Shown here: positions 52,942 to 61,929 of the stretch, piece after piece | How positions within the stretch are numbered: the first letter of the stretch is position 1 | How the letters are laid out: each line of letters opens with the position of its first letter | Assembly: GCF_900163795.1 (NCBI RefSeq) | Contig: NZ_FWFD01000008.1 | Span: 62,001 to 126,000 of the forward strand | DNA from: Vagococcus fluvialis bH819 | GTDB taxonomy: Bacteria; Bacillota; Bacilli; Lactobacillales; Vagococcaceae | Reading direction: 5' to 3' | DNA length: 64,000 nt | Position numbers and translations under genes: made by a program | Notes under the pieces: model-generated | The model's input: the letters and a program-made list of their open reading frames with translations, nothing else | What the model was told of the DNA's origin: nothing | The model's database searches: none

Positions 52942-54093
52942 TTATTGTACTTGATAGCGGCACACACCGTCTAGGTATGTCGCTTCTAAATCTAAAGAAT
53001 TTGATAAAACAATAAAATCAGCAGCACGTCCGCGAGTAATACTACCACAGACATCTTCCATTTTACAGCTAACAGCAGGAACAAACGTCGCCATCATGAT
53101 CGCTTCTTCTGGTGTGGCGATACCCCATTCAACCACATTTTTAATCGCTTCTTTTAATCGCAAGATGCTTCCAGCTAAGTTACCTTCTTTCATGCGAGCT
53201 GTTCCCTGTTTAACCGTTACAGGAAATTCTCCTAACATATAATCCCCATCTGGCATCCCACCAGCCATCATACAATCAGTAATTAAAGCGACATGATCAT
53301 GGCCTGCTTTCTCCATCAAGATATTAGCTGCATCTGGATGAACATGATGCCCATCACAAATCAATTCAGAGAAGACATGTTTTAAGTTCAGTGCAGCACC
53401 TACCATACCAGGCTCACGGTGATTTAAACCACGCATTCCATTAAAGGCATGTACAAAAACACTTGCTCCGCATTCTACTGCTTCTGAAGCCTCTGCCAGA
53501 GTTCCATTACTATGCCCAAGAGCGACAACCACACCACTATCTGTCACTTCTTTAACAAATTCAGACACACCCTCACGTTCTGGTGCCAAAGCTATTTTTT
53601 TGATAATTCCACCAGAAACTTCTTGCCATTTATTGAATATATTAATATCTGGATCAGAAAAATAACCTGGATTTTGTGCCCCTTTGTATTCTTCCGTAAA
53701 GAATGGACCTTCAAAGTAAATTCCTTGAATTTTCGCACCTTTCACATCCTTATGTACGTCTCCAATTGTTTTAGCAACTAGTGTTAATTGCTCACGACTT
53801 GAAGTTAGGGTCGTTGGTAGAAATGAAGTGACACCACAAGATAATAAGTCTTCGGACATTTGTTTGATACCCTCAGCATTAGCGTCCATCACATCATTAT
53901 TTTTAAAACCATGTATATGAGTATCCACCAAACCAGGTGCAATCCATTTTCCTGTATAATCGATTAATTCAGTTGTATTTTCCGGTTTCTCTTTTGTAAT
54001 TTTTCCAAAATGTCCCTCTGTAATATCTAAATAACCTGGGCCTTCTATTCCACTTGTTAAGAAAAATTTATCTGCGTAAATTACTTTTTTCAT
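52942..54093 (-). CDS. nagA: N-acetylglucosamine-6-phosphate deacetylase
   Basis: 383 residues. Deacetylates GlcNAc-6-P to GlcN-6-P during amino-sugar and wall recycling. Motifs of the amidohydrolase fold: VDTHIHGFKNNDVMD, the FEGPF motif, ALGHSNGT, FVHAFNGMR, and LITDCMMAGG with the catalytic aspartate. The ATG at 54093 has AAAGAAG 8 bases upstream; the TTG at 54099 is less likely. No nagB lies nearby. Confidence 0.95.
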   Translation of the reverse strand: MKKVIYADKFFLTSGIEGPGYLDITEGHFGKITKEKPENTTELIDYTGKWIAPGLVDTHIHGFKNNDVMDANAEGIKQMSEDLLSCGVTSFLPTTLTSSREQLTLVAKTIGDVHKDVKGAKIQGIYFEGPFFTEEYKGAQNPGYFSDPDINIFNKWQEVSGGIIKKIALAPEREGVSEFVKEVTDSGVVVALGHSNGTLAEASEAVECGASVFVHAFNGMRGLNHREPGMVGAALNLKHVFSELICDGHHVHPDAANILMEKAGHDHVALITDCMMAGGMPDGDYMLGEFPVTVKQGTARMKEGNLAGSILRLKEAIKNVVEWGIATPEEAIMMATFVPAVSCKMEDVCGSITRGRAADFIVLSNSLDLEATYLDGVCRYQVQ

Positions 54094-54264
54094 CGACAAA
54101 ACTTCTTTCTATATTTATTACCTTAAAATTATCACTAAATCCTTTTTTCGTCAAGGATTGGTCTATACAACGATTTGTGAATATAATTTCATAACTGGAT
54201 ATCGAACATTATACGATATTTTTGGTTTTTTTTTGTTTAAATCACTTTTATTATACAATTAATA

Positions 54265-54273
54265 TGGTATAAT
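54265..54273 (+). promoter_or_regulatory. Extended -10 promoter of the DUF2187 gene
   Basis: TGGTATAAT, a consensus extended -10, about 66 bases before the start; the -35 is poor. Confidence 0.5.
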
Positions 54274-54338
54274 AATGCCATTCATTCGTTGCATTCATTA
54301 TTATTTAAATACATCATTAAAGATGGGAGCGCTGTCCT

Positions 54339-54515
54339 TTGGAAATTAATAGTAAAGTAAACTTCGATTGGCAAGGTAGCCAATTTGAAGGAATTATTGA
54401 AAAAGAATACGAAAACTCAGTTCTAATTGCTGTTGTTAACCCGACAACAGAATTAAAAGAAAAATATTTAAGCCGTTTAGTTGTCAGTAAAAAGATTTGC
54501 CAGATATTAGTTTAA
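54339..54515 (+). CDS. DUF2187 family small protein
   Basis: 58 residues from a TTG start. The sequence begins EINSKVNFDWQGSQFEG and continues IIEKEYENSVLIAVV, which fits the DUF2187 family of small beta-rich cytoplasmic proteins in Gram-positives (function unknown). GGGAG lies 10 bases before the TTG. A consensus extended -10 upstream and a strong terminator 4 bases after the stop frame it as a monocistronic gene. Too short for many ORF finders. Confidence 0.78.
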   Translation: MEINSKVNFDWQGSQFEGIIEKEYENSVLIAVVNPTTELKEKYLSRLVVSKKICQILV

Positions 54516-54518
54516 TAA

Positions 54519-54557
54519 ATAAAACAGCAAGCTGAGAACAGCTTGCTGTTTTATTTT
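54519..54557. terminator. Bidirectional terminator after the DUF2187 gene
   Basis: AAAACAGCAAGCTG, loop AGAA, then its perfect complement and a T-run; it also serves the convergent aminotransferase gene. Confidence 0.92.
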
Positions 54558-55768
54558 TGTTTGTAGTTATGTAAAAAATTACCTAATGCATCTGTGGTCA
54601 TTTTCAACTCATCTACTTTTGGCAAATAAACAATTCTAAAATGATCTGGTGTTGGCATATTAAAGCCTTTACCATGAACTAATAAAACATGTTTTTCATG
54701 TAAAAAATCCAAGACAAATTTTTCATCATCTAAGATATTAAATTTTTTTGTATCTATCTTAGGAAAAATATAAAATGCTGCTTTAGGTTTCACTGCTGTT
54801 ATTCCCGGTATATCGTTTAAAGCTTTTGTTATAAATTCCCTTTGCTCATAAATCCGACCTCCTGGCAAAAGTAAATCATCCACACTTTGAAAGCCACCAA
54901 GAGCCGTTTGAATAATTTGCTGAGATAAAACGTTAGAACATAGTCGCATTGACGCTAACATATTTAAGCCTTCAATATACCCTTGAACATATTTTTTCTC
55001 CCCACTGATAACCATCCAGCCACATCTAAAACCCGCCACACGATGTGATTTTGATAAACCGTTAAATGTCACGACACATAAATCAGGAGCCAATGTTGCT
55101 ATAGAAACATGTTCTAACCCATCCATGACAAGACGATCATAAATCTCATCTGAATAAATTATTAATTGGTGTTCTCTGGCTACTTTGACAATTTCTATTA
55201 ATAACTCCTTCGGATAAAGAGCGCCAGTAGGATTATTAGGGTTAATTAATACGATGGCTTTCGTCCGAGTAGTAATCTTACTTTTAATGTCGGCAATATC
55301 CGGGTACCACTCTGCCTGCTCATCGCACATGTAATGAACAGCATGTCCACCTGATAAAGTAACTGCTGCTGTCCACAATGGATAATCCGGCATTGGTACC
55401 AGTACTTCATCTCCGTTATCAATCAATCCCTGCATAGACATCGTAATTAATTCACTTACACCGTTTCCAGTATAAATATCATCTATGGAAACATTGGGAA
55501 ATCCCTTTAGTTGGCAATATTGTTGAATCGCTTTTCTAGCTGAGAAAATACCCTTAGAATCAGAATATCCTTCTGACAGCCTTGCATTAGTAATCAAATC
55601 ATCAATCACTTCATTAGGTGCTTTAAAATCAAACGCTGCTGGATTGCCTGTATTTAATTTAATTATATCAATACCACGTTTTACCATTCTGTCAGCTTCT
55701 TCTAATACAGGTCCACGAACATCATAGCTAACATGATCCAATTTTGACGATTTATTATAATATTTCAT
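54551..55768 (-). CDS. PLP-dependent aminotransferase, alanine-type (class I/II)
   Basis: 405 residues. Motifs: KLNTGNPAAFDF, DIYTGNGVSELI, LINPNNPTGALY, YSDEIYDRL and the PLP-lysine region FNGLSKSHRVAGFRCGW. This set, and the N-terminal DVRGPVLEEA, match the AlaA-type alanine/pyruvate aminotransferases, but the true amino donor cannot be read from the sequence. A good monocistronic gene; stop overlaps the terminator shared with the DUF2187 gene. Confidence 0.92.
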   Translation of the reverse strand: MKYYNKSSKLDHVSYDVRGPVLEEADRMVKRGIDIIKLNTGNPAAFDFKAPNEVIDDLITNARLSEGYSDSKGIFSARKAIQQYCQLKGFPNVSIDDIYTGNGVSELITMSMQGLIDNGDEVLVPMPDYPLWTAAVTLSGGHAVHYMCDEQAEWYPDIADIKSKITTRTKAIVLINPNNPTGALYPKELLIEIVKVAREHQLIIYSDEIYDRLVMDGLEHVSIATLAPDLCVVTFNGLSKSHRVAGFRCGWMVISGEKKYVQGYIEGLNMLASMRLCSNVLSQQIIQTALGGFQSVDDLLLPGGRIYEQREFITKALNDIPGITAVKPKAAFYIFPKIDTKKFNILDDEKFVLDFLHEKHVLLVHGKGFNMPTPDHFRIVYLPKVDELKMTTDALGNFLHNYKQK

Positions 55769-55863
55769 CCCTTATCCTCCCCAAGTGAGCCCTACTTCTT
55801 TTTATAAAATACCCTTACTCTCATCATATTGCAACTTTTTTTTAATAATATTACTAAAATTTA

Positions 55864-56598
55864 TTAATCTTTAGGTTGCCATCGGATATTAGCTTCTGCA
55901 CAAACAGCTTCATTTACTAACACTTGATGGAGACTAAGTTCTGTTTCACCTTGTTGATAGCTACTATCTACTATTTCACCATATCTAATTTCTTTATTGA
56001 ATTTAATCGAAATAGCCACCGGAATATAATCACTCATCCAATCGATATCTACGACATCTAGCATCCAATCTAAATAAACAGCATTGTTAACATGTTGATT
56101 ATCATCGATATCATAGTATCTAACAAGATAGTCTTTCTTAGCTTTCACTTCTTCAACAGGTAGTATTTTTTCACCACGTTTAATTCGTTTGATTTTTTCA
56201 GACTCAAAAGGGGCGACTATTTCATCAAGAACACTTCCCATTTTACGAGCCTTTAAGTCCATCATAGCAAATGTTGTTTCCATCAAGACACATTCATTGC
56301 CCTCTTCATCATGAATCCAAAATTTTCGATAGCAAAAAAACTTATTATAACTAGTAGCTTCTGTTGTCAAAGCAACTGTTTCTCCTGATTTAGGCAGTCT
56401 AATTATCTTTATATCATGCTGTAGAATAATCCAACCTAAACCAAATGAATGAACATAAGCATCACTTACGCCCAACTCTTCGCTTTGACTACCCGATATT
56501 TTGATTAAAATTTTGACTAACGTTGGGATTTTAAGATAGTCACTCCGATCGCATTCGTAAGATGGTATTGTATATTTCTCAGTGTATTTTTTTGCCAC
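55864..56598 (-). CDS. Acyl-ACP thioesterase
   Basis: 244 residues. Two hot-dog domains: the first with YTIPSYECDRSDYLKIPTL and LGWIILQHDI, the second with VRYYDIDDNQHVNNAVYLDW, which contains the Asn-His catalytic pair of FatA/FatB-type enzymes. It releases free fatty acids from acyl-ACP, a trait of Lactobacillales. The start is GTG at 56598 because AAAAGAGG lies 8 bases upstream; the longer frame begins at a TTG within that site. Confidence 0.93.
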   Translation of the reverse strand: MAKKYTEKYTIPSYECDRSDYLKIPTLVKILIKISGSQSEELGVSDAYVHSFGLGWIILQHDIKIIRLPKSGETVALTTEATSYNKFFCYRKFWIHDEEGNECVLMETTFAMMDLKARKMGSVLDEIVAPFESEKIKRIKRGEKILPVEEVKAKKDYLVRYYDIDDNQHVNNAVYLDWMLDVVDIDWMSDYIPVAISIKFNKEIRYGEIVDSSYQQGETELSLHQVLVNEAVCAEANIRWQPKD

Positions 56599-56776
56599 AA
56601 TGGTTACCTCTTTTTTCAATATTTTATTTATGATACTATCATACCAAAATTATTCTCCTTCATGCTATCAATTTACTTTGCACAAACTTCACTTCTTCTA
56701 ACCGTTATGATTGCTTTGTCTACGCAATACAAGTAAAATATAGAATGAATATTATGATTAGAAAGTAGGCTATGCT

Positions 56777-58294
56777 ATGTCACAAGATAACAAAGCGTTA
56801 TTTATTATATTTGGCGGCACTGGGGATTTAGCTAAAAGAAAACTCTATCCCTCTTTATTTAGATTGTTCCGTAAAGGAAATATTAATAAACATTTTGCAG
56901 TCATCGGAACAGCTCGTCGCGAGTGGTCAGATGATTATTTTAGAGAAATCGTAGCAGAGTCCATCGAAACATTACATCCAACGAAACAAGAAATAAATGA
57001 TTTCACTTCTCACTTCTACTATCAATCACATAATGTGAATGACACAGAAGAATATCAAGTGTTGGGTACATTAGCCAACCGTTTAGATGAAGAGTATCAA
57101 TTAGATGGTAATCGTTTATTCTATCTTGCTATGGCACCTAGATTCTTTGGTACCATTTCTAAGCATATTAAATCAGAACAGATCATGACTGAAACAGGTT
57201 TTAGTCGTTTAATTATTGAAAAACCTTTTGGAACAGATTACCAAACAGCTGAACAACTTAATCATGAAATCGGAGCTGCCTTTAAAGAAGAACAAATTTT
57301 CCGGATTGATCATTATTTAGGTAAAGAAATGGTTCAAAATATTTCTGCTGTTCGTTTTGGAAATAATATTTTCGAATCACTTTGGAATCACAAGTATATT
57401 GAAAGTGTCCAAATTACCTTAGCTGAAAGTCTTGGCGTAGAAGAACGTGGCGGTTATTATGATCAAAGTGGCGCTTTAAAAGATATGGTTCAAAATCACA
57501 TCTTACAAGTTGTTTCCCTACTTGCTATGGAACCACCTACTATTTTTTCAGAAGAAGCAATTCGAACAGAAAAAATTAACGCATTAAAATCTGTAAGAAT
57601 CTACGATGAGCAAGCTGTCAAAGAGTCTGTCGTTCGTGGTCAATATGGACAAGGCTCATTAGGTGATCACTCATTTTCCAGTTACAGAGATGAACCTGGC
57701 GTGGAAGAAAATTCTCAAACTGAAACCTTTGTTGCTGCAAAATTCATGATTGATAACTTTAGATGGGCTGGCGTTCCTTTTTACGTTCGAACTGGAAAGC
57801 GACTAACAGAAAAAGGAACTCGTATTAATATTGTCTTTAAATCGACACCCATTAATGTCTTTAGAGAAGAAAACGATACTAATACTAATTTACCAGAAAA
57901 TATCCTTACGATTTATATTCAACCAACAGAAGGTTTTTCCTTAACATTGAATGGTAAGGAAATTGGTGACGGCTTTAATATAGATCCAGTAAAATTAGAT
58001 TATCGCCATTCACAAGAAAACTTAGACAATAGTCCAGAAGCATATGAAAAACTGATACTAGATTGTCTTAAGGGAGACGCAACAAACTTTACCCATTGGG
58101 ATGAAGTAGCAACCTCTTGGAAGATAGTTGATATCATTCGCCATACATGGGATAAGGAAACTGAGCAAATTCCTAACTATCCAGCTGGTTCTATGGGACC
58201 AAAATGTGCCTTTGATTTGTTAGAAAAAGAGGGCCATAAATGGGTTTGGGAGCCTGATACTTGGTATAAAAATAAAGGGCAACTAAAGGATTAA
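56777..58294 (+). CDS. zwf: Glucose-6-phosphate dehydrogenase
   Basis: 505 residues. Oxidises glucose-6-phosphate to 6-phosphogluconolactone, the entry to the oxidative pentose phosphate pathway. Nucleotide site FGGTGDLAKRKLYPSL (12-27), the active-site motif RIDHYLGKEMVQN near 175-187, and the C-terminal substrate region. Full length. Gene stands alone, divergent from the thioesterase gene, with a shared terminator at its end. Confidence 0.97.
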   Translation: MSQDNKALFIIFGGTGDLAKRKLYPSLFRLFRKGNINKHFAVIGTARREWSDDYFREIVAESIETLHPTKQEINDFTSHFYYQSHNVNDTEEYQVLGTLANRLDEEYQLDGNRLFYLAMAPRFFGTISKHIKSEQIMTETGFSRLIIEKPFGTDYQTAEQLNHEIGAAFKEEQIFRIDHYLGKEMVQNISAVRFGNNIFESLWNHKYIESVQITLAESLGVEERGGYYDQSGALKDMVQNHILQVVSLLAMEPPTIFSEEAIRTEKINALKSVRIYDEQAVKESVVRGQYGQGSLGDHSFSSYRDEPGVEENSQTETFVAAKFMIDNFRWAGVPFYVRTGKRLTEKGTRINIVFKSTPINVFREENDTNTNLPENILTIYIQPTEGFSLTLNGKEIGDGFNIDPVKLDYRHSQENLDNSPEAYEKLILDCLKGDATNFTHWDEVATSWKIVDIIRHTWDKETEQIPNYPAGSMGPKCAFDLLEKEGHKWVWEPDTWYKNKGQLKD

Positions 58295-58318
58295 TATCAT
58301 CTTCCTTTTCATAAAAAA

Positions 58319-58369
58319 ATAAAGACTGTGGCATAAAGTTTAAAATACTCTTTATGCCACAGTCTCTTT
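58319..58369. terminator. Bidirectional terminator between zwf and opuCD
   Basis: AGACTGTGGCATAAAG/CTTTATGCCACAGTCT (16-bp perfect stem) with an 11-base loop and A/T runs on both sides. Confidence 0.93.
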
Positions 58370-58371
58370 AT

Positions 58372-59040
58372 TTAAGTTTTATTTCCTACTTTTAAACTAG
58401 GATCTAGTCGTCTCTCTACTAGACCAAGCAACCAATCCGCGACAATCGCCATTAAAGCTGTTGGTAACGCTCCTACTAAAATAATCGCTGTTCCATCAGT
58501 TGCATTAGTTCCTCTAATGATAATATCTCCTAATCCACCGGCACCAACGAAAGATCCAATTGCTGTAATTCCTATTGCAACAACTAAAGCATTTCTGATT
58601 CCGGCCATAATAACTGAAATTGATAATGGTAATTCAATCATATATAACCTTTGAAATTTAGTCATTCCCATCCCTTTTCCAGCATCTAAAATATTTTCAT
58701 CAACTTGTCTCATCCCTGTATAAGTATTTGAAATAATCGGGAGCAACGAATATAGAAATACAGTGACTATTACTGTATTAACTCCTAATCCTAGCCCTAA
58801 CATTAAGATAGATACCATAGCAAGGGAGGGAATTGTTTGAATCACATTTGCCATTCCAATTACCCATCCAGCCATTTTTTTACGTCTAGAGATTAAGATA
58901 CCTACTGGAATTCCTACAATTGCTGAGAAAATAACACCATAAATTGAGATTAAGAAATGCCGAATAAACTGAGTTAAAACATAGCCGCCATTTTGTTGCA
59001 GATAGTAAATAAATTGCTCAAGAACATTCATATTTTCCAT
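58372..59040 (-). CDS. opuCD: OpuC-type osmoprotectant ABC importer permease (distal)
   Basis: 222 residues with about five or six membrane helices and the EAA loop DAGKGMGMTKFQRLYMIELP. The second permease of a glycine-betaine/carnitine/choline importer. Its ATG overlaps the binding-protein stop by one base; gene order A-B-C-D matches the opuC operons of Listeria and Bacillus. The substrate within the osmoprotectants is not resolved. Confidence 0.92.
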   Translation of the reverse strand: MENMNVLEQFIYYLQQNGGYVLTQFIRHFLISIYGVIFSAIVGIPVGILISRRKKMAGWVIGMANVIQTIPSLAMVSILMLGLGLGVNTVIVTVFLYSLLPIISNTYTGMRQVDENILDAGKGMGMTKFQRLYMIELPLSISVIMAGIRNALVVAIGITAIGSFVGAGGLGDIIIRGTNATDGTAIILVGALPTALMAIVADWLLGLVERRLDPSLKVGNKT

Positions 59041-59972
59041 TAGTTATCATCTCCTTCAAAGAAGTTGTTATCCCTTAAAAATTGACGTGCAACGTTTTCA
59101 GGTTCTAACAGATTGTTATCTGCTTCATAATTCAGCTGCTGCATTGTTTCTGTATCAATTTTTCCAGATAATTTTTCTAATATGGGTTTTAATTCTGGTT
59201 TATTTTTTATTAATGTTTCACTCATAACAATACTAGCATCGTATGGCGGAAAAAATTTTAGATCATCTTCTAAAATAACTAAATCATAGCTTGATATTCG
59301 TCCATCAGTTGAATAACCTAGCACAACATCCATTTTTTCAGCCGCAACTGCATCATAAACAAGACCTATTTGCATCGGATAAACTTTTTTAAAACTAACA
59401 TCATAGGTGTCAGAAAATGCTTTATACCCATCGCCATCTCGATTGATCCATGACGTATCGACGCCAGCAGTTAACTCTCCAGCCACATTTTTTAAATCAC
59501 TAATTTTCTCTAATTTATATTTTTCAGCTGTTTTTTTAGAGACCATAAATGCATATGTATTGGCAAAGCCATAAGAAGGTAACCACTCTTGTTGATAACG
59601 TGATTTAAATTCTTTTGAGACAATTTCGAAAGCTTTTTTAGGATCTTTTTCTGGTTCTAAATTTAGTGTTCCACTAAGATCTGTTCCAGTATAACGTCCC
59701 GCAGAAATATTAATATCTTCATTAACCATTGCATTATGAGCAACAGTACTCGTACCTAAATTATTAATCATTACTACTTTCTCATCCGTATAATGTTCAA
59801 TCATTTGTTTCGTTAGATTAGCTAATATTTGATTTTCACTTGTCGCCATTGAACCTATTGCAATCGTTTCTTCACTTCGATTGGCCCCGCCTAAACCAGG
59901 AAAACTACAGCCACCCAACCAAAATATAGCACTTGAAATAATTATTAATCCAAAAATAGATTTTTTTTTCAT
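59040..59972 (-). CDS. opuCC: OpuC-type osmoprotectant-binding lipoprotein
   Basis: 310 residues. A lipobox WLGGCSF gives the lipidated cysteine near 22, then a two-lobed OpuAC-like binding fold (IAIGSMATSENQIL, VMINNLGTSTVAHNAM, RYTGTDLSGTL, and VLGYSTDGRISSYDLVIL). Both ends overlap neighbours by one base (TAATG), so the operon is translationally coupled. Confidence 0.93.
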   Translation of the reverse strand: MKKKSIFGLIIISSAIFWLGGCSFPGLGGANRSEETIAIGSMATSENQILANLTKQMIEHYTDEKVVMINNLGTSTVAHNAMVNEDINISAGRYTGTDLSGTLNLEPEKDPKKAFEIVSKEFKSRYQQEWLPSYGFANTYAFMVSKKTAEKYKLEKISDLKNVAGELTAGVDTSWINRDGDGYKAFSDTYDVSFKKVYPMQIGLVYDAVAAEKMDVVLGYSTDGRISSYDLVILEDDLKFFPPYDASIVMSETLIKNKPELKPILEKLSGKIDTETMQQLNYEADNNLLEPENVARQFLRDNNFFEGDDN

Positions 59973-60607
59973 TAAATACTCTCTCCTTTCTTAACGGGAG
60001 ATAGTTTCTTTTCTAATAGACCTAATAAAAAATCACTTAATAACGCTAAAATGATGACCGGGATTGTTCCACCTATAATTAGTTCTGGTTTATATAAATT
60101 TAATCCCCCAAAAATCATATCACCTAAACCACCACCGCCAATATAAGAAGCTAGCGTGGCCCAAGCTATCACATAAACTGTACCTAAACGAATACCACTC
60201 ATAATTGTTGGTAAAGCTAAAGGAAACTCAACATGACGGATTAACTCAAAATTTGTCATTCCCATGCCTCTTGCAGCATCTACCAAATTGGCGTCTACAT
60301 TTTTAACACCCAAGTAAGTATTTCTTAAAATAGGAAGTAAGGAATAAATGAAAAGTGCGACTATTGCCGTCTTTTTTCCAACACCGAATAAAGGAATGAA
60401 CATTGTTAATAATGCTAAAGAAGGGATTGTTTGAAGTAAACTAGCTAAACCAATAACAAAATATGCTATTTTTTTAGTTCTTGTCAAGGCTATGCCTAAA
60501 GGAACGGCAACAATAATACCAAAAAACAAAGCAACAAAAGAGATATACAGATGCTCTCCTGTTTTTACCACTAAATCATTACCATATACTTGTAAAAAGT
60601 GTTCCAT
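59972..60607 (-). CDS. opuCB: OpuC-type osmoprotectant ABC importer permease (proximal)
   Basis: 211 residues, five to six membrane helices, EAA loop [20 protein letters not shown]. Paralogue of the distal permease; together they form the heterodimeric membrane channel. Overlaps both neighbours by one base. Confidence 0.92.
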   Translation of the reverse strand: MEHFLQVYGNDLVVKTGEHLYISFVALFFGIIVAVPLGIALTRTKKIAYFVIGLASLLQTIPSLALLTMFIPLFGVGKKTAIVALFIYSLLPILRNTYLGVKNVDANLVDAARGMGMTNFELIRHVEFPLALPTIMSGIRLGTVYVIAWATLASYIGGGGLGDMIFGGLNLYKPELIIGGTIPVIILALLSDFLLGLLEKKLSPVKKGESI

Positions 60608-61785
60608 TATAACCCCTCCTGTTCACTATCAGGCGAAGTTGCTTGCTCTAATCCAGAAACACCATCATCTTCTCCCCATATTGTTTCATAAACCATATCA
60701 ACTAAAGAAGAACGCGTAATAATTCCTACTAGATGTTTATTTTCATCAACAACAGGTACATATTTTAAACCACGTTTTAGAATTTTTTGAATGGCATCTC
60801 GTAATAATGCTTTTTTTCGAATGAAAAATACATCTGGATTAATAACATCTCCAACAATAGTTGATTTCCCACGTTGATCATTAATTGTTTCTACATCAAT
60901 AAAGCCTTTTAAAACATGACGATTATCAACAACAAGTAGCGTATCAACACGTTTTTCACGCATTAATCTGATAGCTTCAGATAAAGATTTTTCTGGTGTA
61001 ATAGAAACAGCTTTCTGCGTCACCACTTCTCCAACAGTAATGTAATCTTGTTGAGTATGAATCAATCGTTCTTCTCCAATTAATTCACGCACAAAGTCAT
61101 TCGCTGGGTTTCTCAAAATATTTTCTGGCGTATCACATTGAACCACTTCTCCATGACTCATAATGACTATTTTAGTGGCTAATTTCAGTGCCTCATCCAT
61201 ATCATGAGTAACAAAAACAATTGTTTTACCCATTTTTTCTTGTAACTCTTTTACAAAATCTTGTAGCGCATCACGCGTAATTGGATCCAGTGCCCCAAAA
61301 GGTTCATCCATTAAAATAATATTTTGATCTGCTGCCAATGCTCGAACAACACCAATTCTTTGTTGTTGACCTCCTGAAAGTTCATGAGGATAACGATCTA
61401 ACATCTCAACAGGTAACTCTACCAAACGAATCATTTCCTCAGCAATCTTCGCTCTTTCTTGCTCTGACCATTTAAGTAGTTTGGGAACAAGAGTGATATT
61501 ATCTCTAATTGTCATATGTGGTAGTAAACCGATATTTTGAATAACATACCCTACACTACGTCTTAACTCTACAGGGTTAATTTGTTGTATGCTTTTCCCA
61601 TCAATTAAAATTTTCCCAGATGTTGGTTCAATCATGCGATTAATCATCCGCATTGCAGTTGTTTTTCCACTTCCACTTGTTCCTATAAAACAGATGAATT
61701 CGCTATCTTCAAAGGATAGTGAAACATCTGATACTGCTTTTTTATTACCTTTATATACCTTAGTAACATTTTGAAATTCAATCAT
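60607..61785 (-). CDS. opuCA: OpuC-type osmoprotectant ABC importer ATPase
   Basis: 392 residues. Walker [11 protein letters not shown], signature [15 protein letters not shown], Walker [15 protein letters not shown]-loop THDMDEA, then a tandem CBS domain module (about 255-375: [19 protein letters not shown] and [19 protein letters not shown]). The CBS pair senses ionic strength or c-di-AMP in OpuC/OpuA ATPases. ATG at 61785 follows AAAGGGGATG; the longer frame runs into the ileS terminator region. Confidence 0.95.
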   Translation of the reverse strand: MIEFQNVTKVYKGNKKAVSDVSLSFEDSEFICFIGTSGSGKTTAMRMINRMIEPTSGKILIDGKSIQQINPVELRRSVGYVIQNIGLLPHMTIRDNITLVPKLLKWSEQERAKIAEEMIRLVELPVEMLDRYPHELSGGQQQRIGVVRALAADQNIILMDEPFGALDPITRDALQDFVKELQEKMGKTIVFVTHDMDEALKLATKIVIMSHGEVVQCDTPENILRNPANDFVRELIGEERLIHTQQDYITVGEVVTQKAVSITPEKSLSEAIRLMREKRVDTLLVVDNRHVLKGFIDVETINDQRGKSTIVGDVINPDVFFIRKKALLRDAIQKILKRGLKYVPVVDENKHLVGIITRSSLVDMVYETIWGEDDGVSGLEQATSPDSEQEGL

Positions 61786-61881
61786 TTTAACATCCCCTTT
61801 TCTATTAAAATTAAGTAAGTACACTATCAATGATGCACGAAAAAAATACTGAATGCAAATGATACCCCTTCCACCACAATT

Positions 61882-61920
61882 CAAAAAAACCTAAGGACTA
61901 CGCTCATGTCCTTAGGTTTC
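61882..61920 (-). terminator. Terminator of ileS
   Basis: AACCTAAGGAC/GTCCTTAGGTT (11-bp perfect stem), 9-base loop, seven T on the minus strand. Confidence 0.92.
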
Positions 61921-61929
61921 TCTATTTTC

